DNA of 44,137 nucleotides. Origin: Setaria digitata. Taxonomy: Eukaryota; Nematoda; Chromadorea; Rhabditida; Setariidae. A model generated the notes under the pieces. That model was not told the DNA's origin. It did no database searches and was given only the letters and a program-made list of their open reading frames with translations. The translations under genes were made by a program, and so were the position numbers. Where the stretch lies: positions 1-44,137 of the forward strand of contig RCAB01000501.1 of the NCBI GenBank assembly GCA_003640385.1, in the 5' to 3' direction. The stretch's first letter is position 1. Each line of letters opens with the position of its first letter. Shown here piece by piece: positions 24,221-36,600 of the stretch.

Positions 24221-26010
24221 AAATTTAAAATGAATGGAAGCACTTGGCAAAAGCGCCTTGCATAAAATGAAAAAATTAAGTGACAAAAATTGCACTGGTA
24301 AATTAATCAGCCAATAATTCATTTAGGTGGTCGCACACCTTTGGCTTAATTTCTCTGCGTTAAACGCATCTATGGAAGTGATAGGAAATTTTTCGAACTG
24401 ATACGAAATGTAAAATTAGAACTTATCAAATGATTTCTTTTTTTTTTCAAATTAGATGCTTGTCAGTGTATTGTTAAAATTAAAACAATTAATTTGATAA
24501 CATATAAACTGATAAAATTAACAAAAAGCTTCTAATAATTAGAGTTCAGTTAATAGCTTAAGGCATATTCTTTTAGAAATGAAATATTTGCTTTAGCAAA
24601 TTTTCAAACTATAAATTTAATTAGGAATAATAAAAATCCGGATCATTCATGCAATAGCAAAATTGGTTTTAATTTTTTAATGAAAAAACAAAAATCGAAA
24701 ATTTAATGATGCTAAATTTGAATCAAATTCCTTAAGTTTTAGTGGTCTCAGCAAACATTTTTTTTCAAATTTACTCACATGCTGGATACTTTCACCGATG
24801 CATTTTTAAAATTGTTTGTCAGTTGTATTCCATTAATTTTAGAATAGAACAAATTTTTGGCATACCATCAACCTGTGTGTTGGTATAATTATAGCTATAT
24901 AAAATTTCATTAAAATAAAAAAGCAAAATCAATTTATTTATTGTATTTAATTTAAAATCTCTTTCATTGCTCTTTTGTATTTTCATCCATTTTCCCCATA
25001 GCTATTTTCCTTCTTTTTTTTTGTTTTTGTTTTTTTTCAAGAATTACTTTTAAATAGATATGAATGATACTTGAAGATACTTTGTCAAATTTTAAATTTA
25101 TAAGGTGTATTAACGAGGGAAAATAGTTAAAGTAAAGTAAGCCGATAGTAATTATAGATTATGGTTAATTAATATAAAACAATCATAATGATATCACATC
25201 ATTAATAAAACAGATAATTTCTGCGATTAAATGATATTTATTATATTGTAAAAGCTTTTAGTATGTTTAGTAACAAAAAGAGATGCTAGAGTTTCAGGTC
25301 TTTTTAATTATCATCTTAATTAAATCTTAAATAAGACATAATTATTATCTTAAATTATGATAACTATAAAACAGCTTTGATGATATTAACATATATCACA
25401 TAGCTGCTTTTTAGATTAGATTTTATCTTTCTCATTACTGACAGATCATTTTCAATTGGTAAATGGAATAACTCTGTACCGAATACGATATAAATATCTT
25501 CAAACATTATACGATTACTGTGCGATCTATTTACCGTTTCTTTTAGCATCGTATTCAGTACGTTTCTTTTTTATTCGTCATTCAAACAACTAAAATTTAT
25601 CGTCCACAATCTCCTCATCATTAGTTTTGTAGCATTTGGCTTTTTGCGCTTCCGCAATCCTAAATACCCATACTACAGTAACCGTTTCAAATGTATAAAA
25701 CAGTATAATAGAATGAAAATGTTGTTCTACAGAGTGGTATAACTGAAATTTAACAGGAATAATTAAATAATTAATTTATTAAGAAAACAAAAATGAAATA
25801 ACTTTTCTTTACAAATGATTATTGCAATCATTTTTTTTTTTTTCAATTTCCTTTCTTTCTAAGTAAAAATGAGTTCATAACTTCTAGCAAATTAATTTAG
25901 CATTTTGTTGCAACATCAAACGTTTTTCACATTCAATTGACAGCCAATTTCTTACTAAGTTTTAGATGATGATTTCAAGATATTTTTCTTTTTCTTTATT
26001 CTTTTTTCTT

Positions 26011-26049
<39 letters not shown>

Positions 26050-26920
26050 AATGAAAGCAGTAACTGAGAAAATGAGAAATGCAGGTAAAATTGAATTTTA
26101 TCGTTTTTATGAATTCTGAAAGTGCAAATAATAATGAAATACGTATATTCTTGTGAGATTAAATAAATTGCAAAGTTTTTGCTGTCGAAAAATTTCAAAT
26201 ATAAGTTCGAAGAAATTAAAATTACACTTAGAAAGAAGATTGAAATTACACAGAGACTATTATGTCGTATCATATTGTTATTAAAATAAACTACTAAAAA
26301 AAAATTATCATTTGAGATAGTATTTTAGTTTGATATAGATCATGAAAAATAATTTAACTAACTTTTGAAAAATTCAGCTAAAAATTGCAAATTTTGCATT
26401 TTATATCAAAATTGTTAAAAAGGCTAGACACACAGCTGTGTGCATTGCAAAACTGTAGGAAAAAAAAAAAAAAAAAATTGCAAGAAATTTGAAACACTTA
26501 AAACAACAATTAATTATCTAAATCATTTCCAGTAGCTTTTTGATTTTCCATTACATTACTTCATTAAGTTTTACTGAAAAATAAAAAAAAAGAATGAATT
26601 TTCACTACTTATAAGATATGAACATAAATTTTTTTTTTTTTTTTTTTTTTTTTTTACTGCAGCACAATGACTGAAGTTTTTCTATTTTTTTTTTTTTTTT
26701 GTTCACTTTTTCCTTGCTTGCAAAACTTTTATTAACTAAATTTAAATTCTCAAAATTTTATTTGGAGCAAAAAAAAAAAAATTAAAGAAATGCTGAAAAT
26801 GAGTGGGTGGTTTTATATTGCATATTTTGTTTACGAATGAGTGGAAGCATTTTTAAGAAATTATAGACCACACTTATGACAAGCCTTTAAATGCAGCATT
26901 TGCTAAGCTGTTATTTGGAA

Positions 26921-27080
26921 TAGATTGATCTAATTTAGTTACTGTAGGTTCATGCCATATTAGATTGATCTAATTTAGTTACTGTAGGTGCATGCCATAT
27001 AAGATTGATCTAATTTAGTTACTGTAGGTGCATGCCATATTAGATTGATCTAATTTAGTTACTGTAGGTGCATGCCATAT
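26921..27080. repeat. Four tandem copies of a 40-bp unit
   Basis: Exactly four head-to-tail 40-base units start at 26921, 26961, 27001 and 27041. Each begins TAGATTGATC (AAGATTGATC in unit 3), continues TAATTTAGTTACTGTAGG and ends CATGCCATAT. Units differ at only two positions: T/A at the first base and T/G near base 20 from the right, which creates the palindrome GCATGC in units 2-4. No coding potential seen. Confidence 0.97.
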
Positions 27081-27825
27081 ATTATGAAATATCACTCTTA
27101 ATTCTCACCAAAAAGTTTGAGTAATTTTACACTCATGTTAATAATCTTTGTATAAGTATTGAAGCAATTATTGTAATTCGTTCTGTATCCTTCCTTGCTT
27201 TTGAAATTTATTTTAGAACTATCGAAACCAAAAAATAAGTAATTTGAAGTAGTCAAGTTTTTCAAAATAATTCTGCTATGCTATTAGTAAAAGAAGAGTA
27301 CTGAAAAAATTGAATATGCTTATTTACAGATAATTTTTTGAATTTCTGCATTCTTTTTCTTATTTTTTTTTTTTAAATCATTGCAACATATTAGTTGGAT
27401 CAAATTTTGTGAGAGTATTCGATGAAATCTAGCTTAGTAAAATACAGTCATATCAAATTTTAATTAGGATTGAAGAACTGATTCACCATTTTCGCCATTA
27501 TAACAAACATATCAAAGAGCATAGTATTTGTTTTATTTCTAAATTTATTTAATTCATATCTGCCCATGTATTCGTGATTTCGACGATGTAATTGAGTATA
27601 TTAACTTAATTTAAATTAATAAAAAAATACCACAACTTAGATTATTTCAACAAAAAAAAAAATTCTTTTAAATCTAAATTTCTTCATTTGCTGACGCTTT
27701 TTATTAATTTAATAAGTATATATTATCATAAATTTCGAAAATTCATATGGTAAAAAAGTTTTCTAATTAACAGATGACATAATTTAGTACTCACATCTTC
27801 AAAATTAAAAAAAAATTTTTTCCTA

Positions 27826-27837
27826 ATTTAATTGCAG
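27826..27837 (+). other. Probable trans-splice acceptor of the small secreted protein gene
   Basis: A TTTAATTGCAG acceptor sits 8 bases before the ATG at 27846 with no upstream exon apparent. Confidence 0.5.
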
Positions 27838-27845
27838 GTAGCAAA

Positions 27846-28893
27846 ATGATTTCATTCCTATTATTTCTGTGCATTTTCTGCACCACTCACATATCATCAC
27901 AACTATTTCAATCACCTTCTCATTTTTATGCTATCAATAATTTTTCACTGAAGAATTTGAAAAGATCTTCAGGTTTGATCACTATTTCAAATTTAAAATT
28001 TTCAAAGTTTTCTTTAAAAAAAAAAAAAAAAGTAAAAAAGAGCTAACTTGCGCCAATGATAACTAACATTCACAGAAATTTATCAGTTCCAGAACTAATG
28101 AATATCTTATCTCTGAATAACTTAATTATTTTTTCGTACCGTTCATCTAAGATAACTCACTATTACTAAAGGTTAATATTCAGTTACTCTAAGTTTATAA
28201 AATTGATTTATAATCATTTATTCAATATTTCTAAAAATCTCATAAATTATATATTAAATAGCACAGAAATAAAACAGTCCTTAATTTGTTAGTCAGTTCA
28301 TTATTTAATTAAACCATTTTGAGCATTCAGTTTTATGCAAATTTCAACTTTCTCATTGATCATTTAAAGGAGAGTAAGAAACAAAGAGGGGGAGAGAGCA
28401 AGAGAGAGTGGAGGAAGAGGAGAAATACGAGGTTTTTGGTAATTTTAAACTAATTTATTTAAAATTTGTTTCACTTAATTAAATAATATGAGCATCATTA
28501 GCATTAAGCAATTTTCTATTAAAATAATTATCTGTTATTAATAACTGAAGAAAAAAGAGAAATAAAAAAAAAAAAAACAAGGAAACAATAATAATAATTA
28601 TTATAAGGCTTTAACAAGAAATTCTGCTGATAGATGTTACAAATTTTGCTAAAATTCATTAATGTTTCGTCTTTTTCATCATATTTTTTTCTTAATTTTC
28701 ATACATCTAATATTTAATGTAATTAAAAAAAAGTATATTCTATAATACAGATATGGATGAAAACATCGATCAGATTGCAACAAATTCAAGAATTGGACGA
28801 ACATTGATTGATCAACGAACACAATTGACGCAGCTTAATAGGCTTCTTAAAAAGCCTATCTTCAACTTTGCTAATCTATTTCGACGAAATTAA
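27846..28893 (+). CDS. Small secreted protein or peptide precursor
   Basis: Two exons, 27846-27972 and 28751-28893, join in phase 1 to give 89 residues. The N-terminus is a clear signal peptide (MISFLLFLCIFCTTHISS). The mature part is about 70 residues with no cysteines, basic overall, with one dibasic site (NLKR near residue 39) and the C-terminus NLFRRN. The second exon is predicted to be helical (TLIDQRTQLTQLNRLLKK). AATAAA at 28902 lies 9 bases after the stop. I do not recognise a family. A neuropeptide-like precursor is possible, but there are no repeated peptides or Gly-amidation sites to support it. Confidence 0.62.
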
Positions 28894-28901
28894 GTGGGAG
28901 A

Positions 28902-28907
28902 AATAAA
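28902..28907 (+). promoter_or_regulatory. Polyadenylation signal AATAAA
   Basis: Immediately follows the stop codon of the small secreted protein gene. Confidence 0.5.
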
Positions 28908-29627
28908 GTAAATTAGTCGCTTTATTCATCCGAGTAATTTTCTTTATCTTAAAAATCGGGTGGAAAAAAAAAGAAAGAAAAACTTTTATAATCAAAAAAA
29001 AAAGGTGACAATCACAATGATAGATTTTACTTAACTGATGATATTTTCGTGTTAAATTTTGAAATTTTAAAATTTACAGATTATTTCTACTGTTCATTAT
29101 TATAACTGGATCAAAAAAATTAGTGAAATTAGACTGTCCATAATTTTTTTTTTTTAAATCTTTTTCTCTTTAGTTTTAATGAGGACTAATTAAATTTAAA
29201 TAAAAATCATGCAGAAAACAATATATATAATAATGAATTATAGAAAATTCCTTTTTTTTTTCTTTTTTTTTTCTTTTCTTTTCTTTTTTTCTTTTTTTTT
29301 TTAATATTAAATATAACTTCCTGTAGCATTTAAAGCTTCCTAACAATTCACTGTATGGTCCAAGAAAATTTCAGAATAAATTTATTTTTCGCTTCGTTTC
29401 TTTTTTTCTTTTTAAAAAATCATTCCATTATATTTATTAACTAAAAAAAAAAAAAAAAGAATTCACATAAAACCACAAAATATAGTACAATAAGGCAAAT
29501 ACTTAACAAACTCGATATGTGAAATGAGGTAATGATTATTGGTTATGTGCTAAATTGAAATTGATATTTATATTAATTGATAAAATCTATTTTGTATTCA
29601 CAGCATAATAATCGCTTATCATACATT
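28908..29627. other. Tail-to-tail intergenic region / 3' UTRs
   Basis: Lies between the convergent secreted-protein and M28 peptidase genes. Minus-strand AATAAA motifs at 29438-29433 and 29386-29381 could end the peptidase mRNA. Otherwise A/T homopolymers. Confidence 0.5.
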
Positions 29628-30584
29628 TCAATCATAATATCCATCTAAATTTAAAATTAATATGGCTGATTCAATGCTGTATTGTAACTTAGAAAAACCA
29701 ATTTTTACATGCTCTAGCCAATAATTTGCTTTGTTTAAATCATTCCTAATTAATGCATTTTGCCATTGCAATGCTGGATCCAGAATTCCACCGATCAGTA
29801 AATTTCCGTAATCATTATGGATACTATTACTGGTAAAGATTAAATGCCGAAATTCTGCTCGTTCCGGATAAATGCCTTGTTCCGCAATAAATGCTCGTTC
29901 AATAAATTGCATTCGGCTGTTCAGCATTTCTGCTTGCCTAGTGCTTATTGTTTCTTGGCCCAAATTTATTGACTAGAAAACTTCGATTAGCTACTAGACT
30001 TTTAAATGAACACATAATGCTTGATTTACATTTAGCAACTATCAGAATAAAAAAAAAAAAAAAAAGGATAATTAATCAACGAGGCAAATTTTCGAAGTTA
30101 AAATCACTAAATTCAAAAAGAAGAAAACCTTTATTTTTCGTTTATTATCCTCTTTTTTGTTTAATTTTTTGCAAAATTTCATCAATACAGAAAAATCAAA
30201 AACATAACCTACTGAAAATTAATTATTGAATTAATAAATTTATCTGACAAAATATGTCGTGATTATTAATATTTTACCTGTACAATTTCCTGTATACCAT
30301 TTCCAATAACTTGAAATCGCTTTAAAGCACCGTGTAAATTATTAAGAATATTACGATATGCTTTTGTACCAATAGCTTTCGGAATTCCAATATGATCCAA
30401 TTGTTCTTCCATTCTATCAACGAAATCAGCTAATGCCAAGCCATAATCATGTAGATTGAATGGAATTATCTAAACTTAAAAAAATTTTTTTTTTGTTACT
30501 TTTATCTTTTCTCACACTTCCTTTTTTATCTCTTTTTTTTTACCTTAATTTACTTTATTTTATTTCGTTAGTTTAAGAGTTTTT

Positions 30585-30619
<35 letters not shown>

Positions 30620-33600
30620 TCCAATGATTTATTAGAAAATAAATTAACCAAACTATCCGCAATATCACGTCCAATCTCGAGCCATAATTGTCCAATTGCT
30701 ACCAGAGCGGTATAATTTGGATGAAGGAAATTATCCAATAACCATGGTACTTCATACATTGTATGATAAAGCATATAGGTGTATAATGGAGCACTTTCTA
30801 ATTTCATGTCAATTACTGGGATGCCCAAATAAGTAATGAATCGCTAAAGGATAATAAATTTTAAGAATGAAAAAGACAAAATTAAATAATGAAAAAAGAA
30901 TTTTATTTTAATTTTTTAAGAAAGAAATTTCATTACCTCAAAATGCATCTTTTTTTTTTTAAACCATTTGCATTTTCTAGAAATCAAACTTAACACGTTT
31001 AAACTTTTACAATCTCCTGAATACGACAATAAATAATAGTTAGAATTAAAAAAGATACAATGAACCTGAAAATCAGATCCGGTTCCAGGTATACCAATAT
31101 TGGGAATCGATCGATCACCACTAATTGGCCCTTTTGGATCGTAAAATTTCCAAGAATCCAATAATGTCATCCTTTTTGCTTCTTGTTCCCGTATATTTGG
31201 ACTTTTTATTCTGTATAAGCACTAATAAAAGTTCTCGAAAAGTGACAACGATAATAATTAATAGTAATAAATGATAATAATAATAACAATAATTATTATT
31301 ATTTAACTATAATAATTAACATCATTAACGATAATAGATAATAAATAATGGTAACTAATAACAGTAACTTAAATGCAAAGTTTCAAAAAAGCAACAATTT
31401 TTCCTATTTTTGCAATTTTTAAAATTTTTTTTTTTTTTTCAATAAAATCTCAAAATAATAATTACTTTGAAGCAGCATTAACAATAATACGATAAAGTAA
31501 TGGTACAGCTTTGACAGAAAGTAACGTATCACCATTGATATTATCAACGTTGATAAGAGCAACAGCTCGTTGCTCAAGCGGTTTCATAAATTCTTCCACC
31601 CATTCTGTACTACCTATACATGCAGATATGTGAAATAATTAAAAATTTCATTAATAATAAAAAAAGAAAAGTAAGAAAAATGTTTGCAAATGGATGCATA
31701 AATTTCACGTTCTCCGTGAAAAAAAAAAAAAAAAACGCTTGCCAATAAGGCCAAATTCTTCAGCATCCCATAAGCAAAACATAATGGTACGTCTTGGACG
31801 CCATTTTGTTAACTCTTTCATTCTCGACAACACTCGTGCCATCTCGAGCATTGTACCAGTAGCAGAAATTGGATCAATTGCGCCCTATAAAAACAAAATC
31901 ATTATTTTAAACAAAAGATAGCAAAGAAATTAGTTAATTAATTAAAGCAAATGCATTTTATCATAACATTTTATTGAACAATAAATAGCAAATTATCAGT
32001 CTACTTGTAAAAGCTTCTTTTTTTTTTTTTTCAAATTATAAATGTATTCAACATGAAATAGGTAATGATATCTACACAGCTAATTATTGTCAAAATAATT
32101 AACTAGTAAATATAATATATTATTGCTAATTTAAATAAAATGACGGAAGCCATGAACTTTTCTTCACGTTTAAACAAATTTTTAAGTACGTGAATTAAAT
32201 TTCATGTTTCCGTGAAACAAAAAAAAAAAAAAGAAACACTTCTTCTAATAAGTCTGAATTCTTTGACATTCCATAAAAAGCAAAACGAGTTTTGGTTTAA
32301 ATGAAGTGTTTAGATGTTCACGTTTAAATGAGATGATTAAACGTTTACATTTAAATATTTCAAAAATACTGTTAATTAGCTACAGTTTTTCTTTGCATCA
32401 ATTAATAAATATTTAAGAAAAAACGATTTAACGAATTTAATTTAAAAGGCGAGACAATAAACTTATTAGTCATACAAACTATTTTTTTCTTTTTGCTTTT
32501 ATTTCCAAAAATAATATTTTAAACAATGATTTATTCTTTAGTAATAGTAAATAAATTGCAAAATATACGTTAGATTGATAATAAAATTAAAAAAAAAAAA
32601 AAGTTTATTAGTATAAATATGAATTATAAAATGAATAAATAAAATTAAAAAAAAAACAAGCAAATTAATGACGAATGAAATAAACTGATAGGTAATATCG
32701 TAATTATTATCACTTTTTCAGCGTTTTTTTCTGATCAATTATAGATCGTCATCAATTTCACTGACTGATTAAACAAAGAGTTTTTTTTATAACTTTAAAT
32801 AATTAAAATCGAATTACCTTAACCCAAGCATCGTAATGATTACTAAATAATACGTAGCGATCCGGTTCTTCACTTCCAGGCATTGTTCCGATGATATTTG
32901 TGATAATACGGTGTGTACAGGTAGAATGTACGGTAACCCGAAATATTGCTGATCCAGTTATACGATATGTTACATTCATGGATCCAATCCAGTCATACAG
33001 CTGAAAATTCAATTTCACTTTAATTAATTAACTTTTTCCAAACATTCTTCTGATCGTACTGATAAACATTTGGTACGGATAAAAATAGGAACATCAGAAA
33101 AACTGTAATGACAAAATTTGTAGATAATAAAGAAGATGAAGTAGGCAATCAAGCTAAGTAAACTAAATAGGTGTATTATATATATGCAGGTAGATTGTAG
33201 TAAGTCATCAGATCAAGCATTAATTTACTTAAACTAATTAATAAATAACAATCATATTATGAAGATTTTGAAATCATGTGTAATAAAAATTGTTAGGAAA
33301 AAAAATTATATGGAAATATGTACCTTAACTTTAGGTCCATTAAAATTCTCCATTATTTTCCGAGCATCTCTATAACCAATCGGCATGACCGGAATTGATG
33401 GCATCACATGTCGATCGCGTAAATTTTTTTCCGTTTCTGTTCGATAAGTATAATATTTAGATGGTAGCAATGGTGTTTCCGGATCACCATCCGTTTTCAG
33501 TAACGTTCCACGTTGTGCACCTGATGCCGGTAGCCAAATTTCATTTGGAAACACCTGCAATATCATTTGGTAAACGAATTTCTCTTCCTTTTGTCTTTGT

Positions 33601-36600
33601 TTTTTTGTAAAAAAGTAATTTCTAAAAATCATTAGTAATAATAAATCTTTCGTTAATAATTCCATTCCTAATTAATAATAATAATGATAATAATAATAAA
33701 CTAACGAATCTGTTTTCAACAGTCTTTAATATTGGTAATTAATAATTAATCTTTTCTTATTAAATTAAATTAAATGTAATAATTAAATGTCATAAAATGT
33801 AATAATTAACAGTGAAAATGACCCTTTCTTCTTTAAAAAAATAATTTTCAATGATGTAAAAGCTATAATAGTTGGCTAATTTTTGCAAATGGAGAAAACA
33901 ATTCATTATTCTCACTGCTATTCTCAACAAAATTCTCTGCAAATGTTATGCCAAGAATTGCCAAATTTCATTTTATCTAATTCTCATATCAAATTAAAAC
34001 GTTAACAACCTTTTGATCATATCTTCTATTTGTGTAATCAAATGGATCGCTGTATAAGATCATTCCAATTGCGCCATGTTTCATTGCAAGTTTTACCTTA
34101 TTGCCACGAAATAGCGCACCATACCGACACAAAACTATTTTCCCTTTTACAGAAATGCCATACTGAAATTGTAATTACCACATTAATTCAAATAAATGTA
34201 ACTAAAATCTCTTTTTTACAATTTGTAAATATTTTAACTAAAATTTCATGTAATTTTGAATTGAAAAAATTATTATTGGAAGTACTTAATATGGGTTATA
34301 AAAAAAAAAAAAAAATTGGGTAAGATATTTCTCTTGAAATTTACAACTGTTTTATCTCTTGCTTTGAAAAAAGAAAAAACAAGGTATATATATATATATA
34401 TACCGACCGCACTCTCTTGGCCAGTGCTAATAACTAATAAAATTTGAGATCTCTTATTTTTTTACCATTATAATTGGCATAAAAGAAGCCTAGCAGTAGC
34501 CATTTTAACAGCAATAAATAATTCGATAATATAATATAATATAATGATATGCAGTAAGGAATTTTCAAATAAAATGAAAATTTTTGATTGAATTGATTCA
34601 ATATAAAGAAGTGATTGAAAAAGAATTTGCATTTATTTAATTAAAAACAAAATATAAAAATGCCCAAAAAAAAAAAAAAAAATAATCCTAGCATTCTTTT
34701 AGGCATGAAATAAATTCTTTTTCCGGTTAATCCCGATTTTTTTTTTTTTAATACCACCGAGAAGTAATGCTAGAATCACTCGAAACAAACATTGATGCAA
34801 CTTTTTTTTCCTTAGATTGATTTAGAATAAGTTAGAATAATAAATCATCATAGAAAAAATTGGAAAAGATAAAATACATTTTTTAGTAATTAGCCCTCTT
34901 TTTTTTCTTGTTTTATTTTAAAAAATAAATCTGATAATAATTGTAATTAAGTGTTTTTAAATGAAGTAGTAGTAACCTTATCTAATCGTGCATAATCGTC
35001 AGCTGTTCCGTAATTTACGTAAACCATCAATCCAGTAACGGAACCATTTCCAGAATAAGCTACCCAATAAAGCAATGCACGAGGATCTGCTTGCTAAATT
35101 TGAAATTTCCTTTTTAGGAGTTAACTTTAACTTTAAGCTTAATTTTAGCTACAACAGGTTAACTTCAGCGATTTCCGATAGCAATATATGAGAAATTGCT
35201 ATTCATTAAAATGAATACACCTGTTCTTGCGCTCCTTTTGGGCCAAGTCGTTCGGCGAGACCATTACTCACTTCCTTCCATTTTTCATTACCAATATTAA
35301 GTTCAATTCGATTTGGCTTTTCATAATTTGGATAATTCAATAAAACATTATAACTATAAGTTCTCACATCATATCCATACCTGCGGTACTAAAAATACTA
35401 TCATTTATTTTGCAAAATTCTAATTATAATCCGAATTTTATATGACCTACAAAGCAAAAAAAAAAAAAAAGAGAGGAAAAAATATGGTGCTACAAAGAAA
35501 TTGCATGCTTTTGGCAATTTATTCATTAATTAAAACCGATAGTAATTAGTAAATTAATTAACTTTTTATAATTTACTAACTGTAGCAATTAACTGGGATA
35601 ATTAATATAGCTATTATTAACCTTTTCAACTATTTTCTTCATAAGTTCTGCATTTTCTTCAGTACCTGCGACGTGAACTTTTTCGGACAACCATTTAATA
35701 TTCTTTTTGATATTGGCAGCATTAAATGAATCCATCAGTTTTTGACTAATTTCAGCTTGCTGTAATATTTATCGCACAATTAAATTCTATCAAAACGAAC
35801 AAAAAAAAAAAAAAAAATTCGTTTTCAATCACAAAACAAAATCTAACAATTATAATAAGATAATTAATTGCAATTGAGTAGTTAATAATGTTATAAATTG
35901 ATTTAATGTTGTCTACCGTTCAAACCGATAACCGTTTTGGATAACCATTATTTATGTTAGGACATATTTATACTAAAAATGCAAAAAAAAAAAATCTGTT
36001 TTTTAATTTTAATTAATGCATTCCATTTAATTACTATATACAAAATAAGAAGAATAGTAACTTTTTTTTTCCAGAAGAAACAATTATAATCATTATTATT
36101 TCATTTTGAATATGTATTCATTCATGTTCCGATATCGTTAATTACCTGTTGAACAGTAGGATACTCCTTACAAACAACAAATACTTATCACACGATATTA
36201 TTTGAAAAAAGAATTGAAAAAAAGAAAAATTTGAAAAAAATGAAGATTTAAAAAAAAAAAAAAAAGCACAAAGCATTAGCCCAGTGAACATAATTAAATG
36301 AAATTTCTATTCTCATACTACTACTAATCATCGCATTAAAATAATAGCCAGAGTTTTAATACAAAAAAAAAGTGCCTTCATTCAACAAAATTTCCGAAAC
36401 TAAAGATTTTTAGAATGATTATTATTAATTATTATTAAACAATTAATTCTAAATTATCAAATACACTCATAAAAATTCGCAAATGCTTCAATTTTATTAA
36501 TGCTAAAAATTTAATTAAAAGATCAATGGAAAAAAAAAACGATAAAAAGAAAAAAAAAAAAAAAACCTGAAGTAAATTTTGACGTATTCCATATGCATTT

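Larger units (their letters stand above)
20747..27837. other. Gene-poor intergenic region
   Basis: About 7 kb with no gene I can support. It contains AATAAA at 21068 and 21425, which may serve the 3' end of the Ig-EGF gene. It also holds many A/T runs (one T run of more than 30 bases near 26012-26045), a CT microsatellite and the 40-bp tandem repeat. There is a weak coding-like island on the minus strand at about 25364-25720. Confidence 0.5.

Noticed and set aside
29948..30229. Plus-strand open frame of 93 codons
   Set aside because: Overlaps the last intron and exon of the M28 peptidase on the other strand and contains a poly-lysine run from an A tract.
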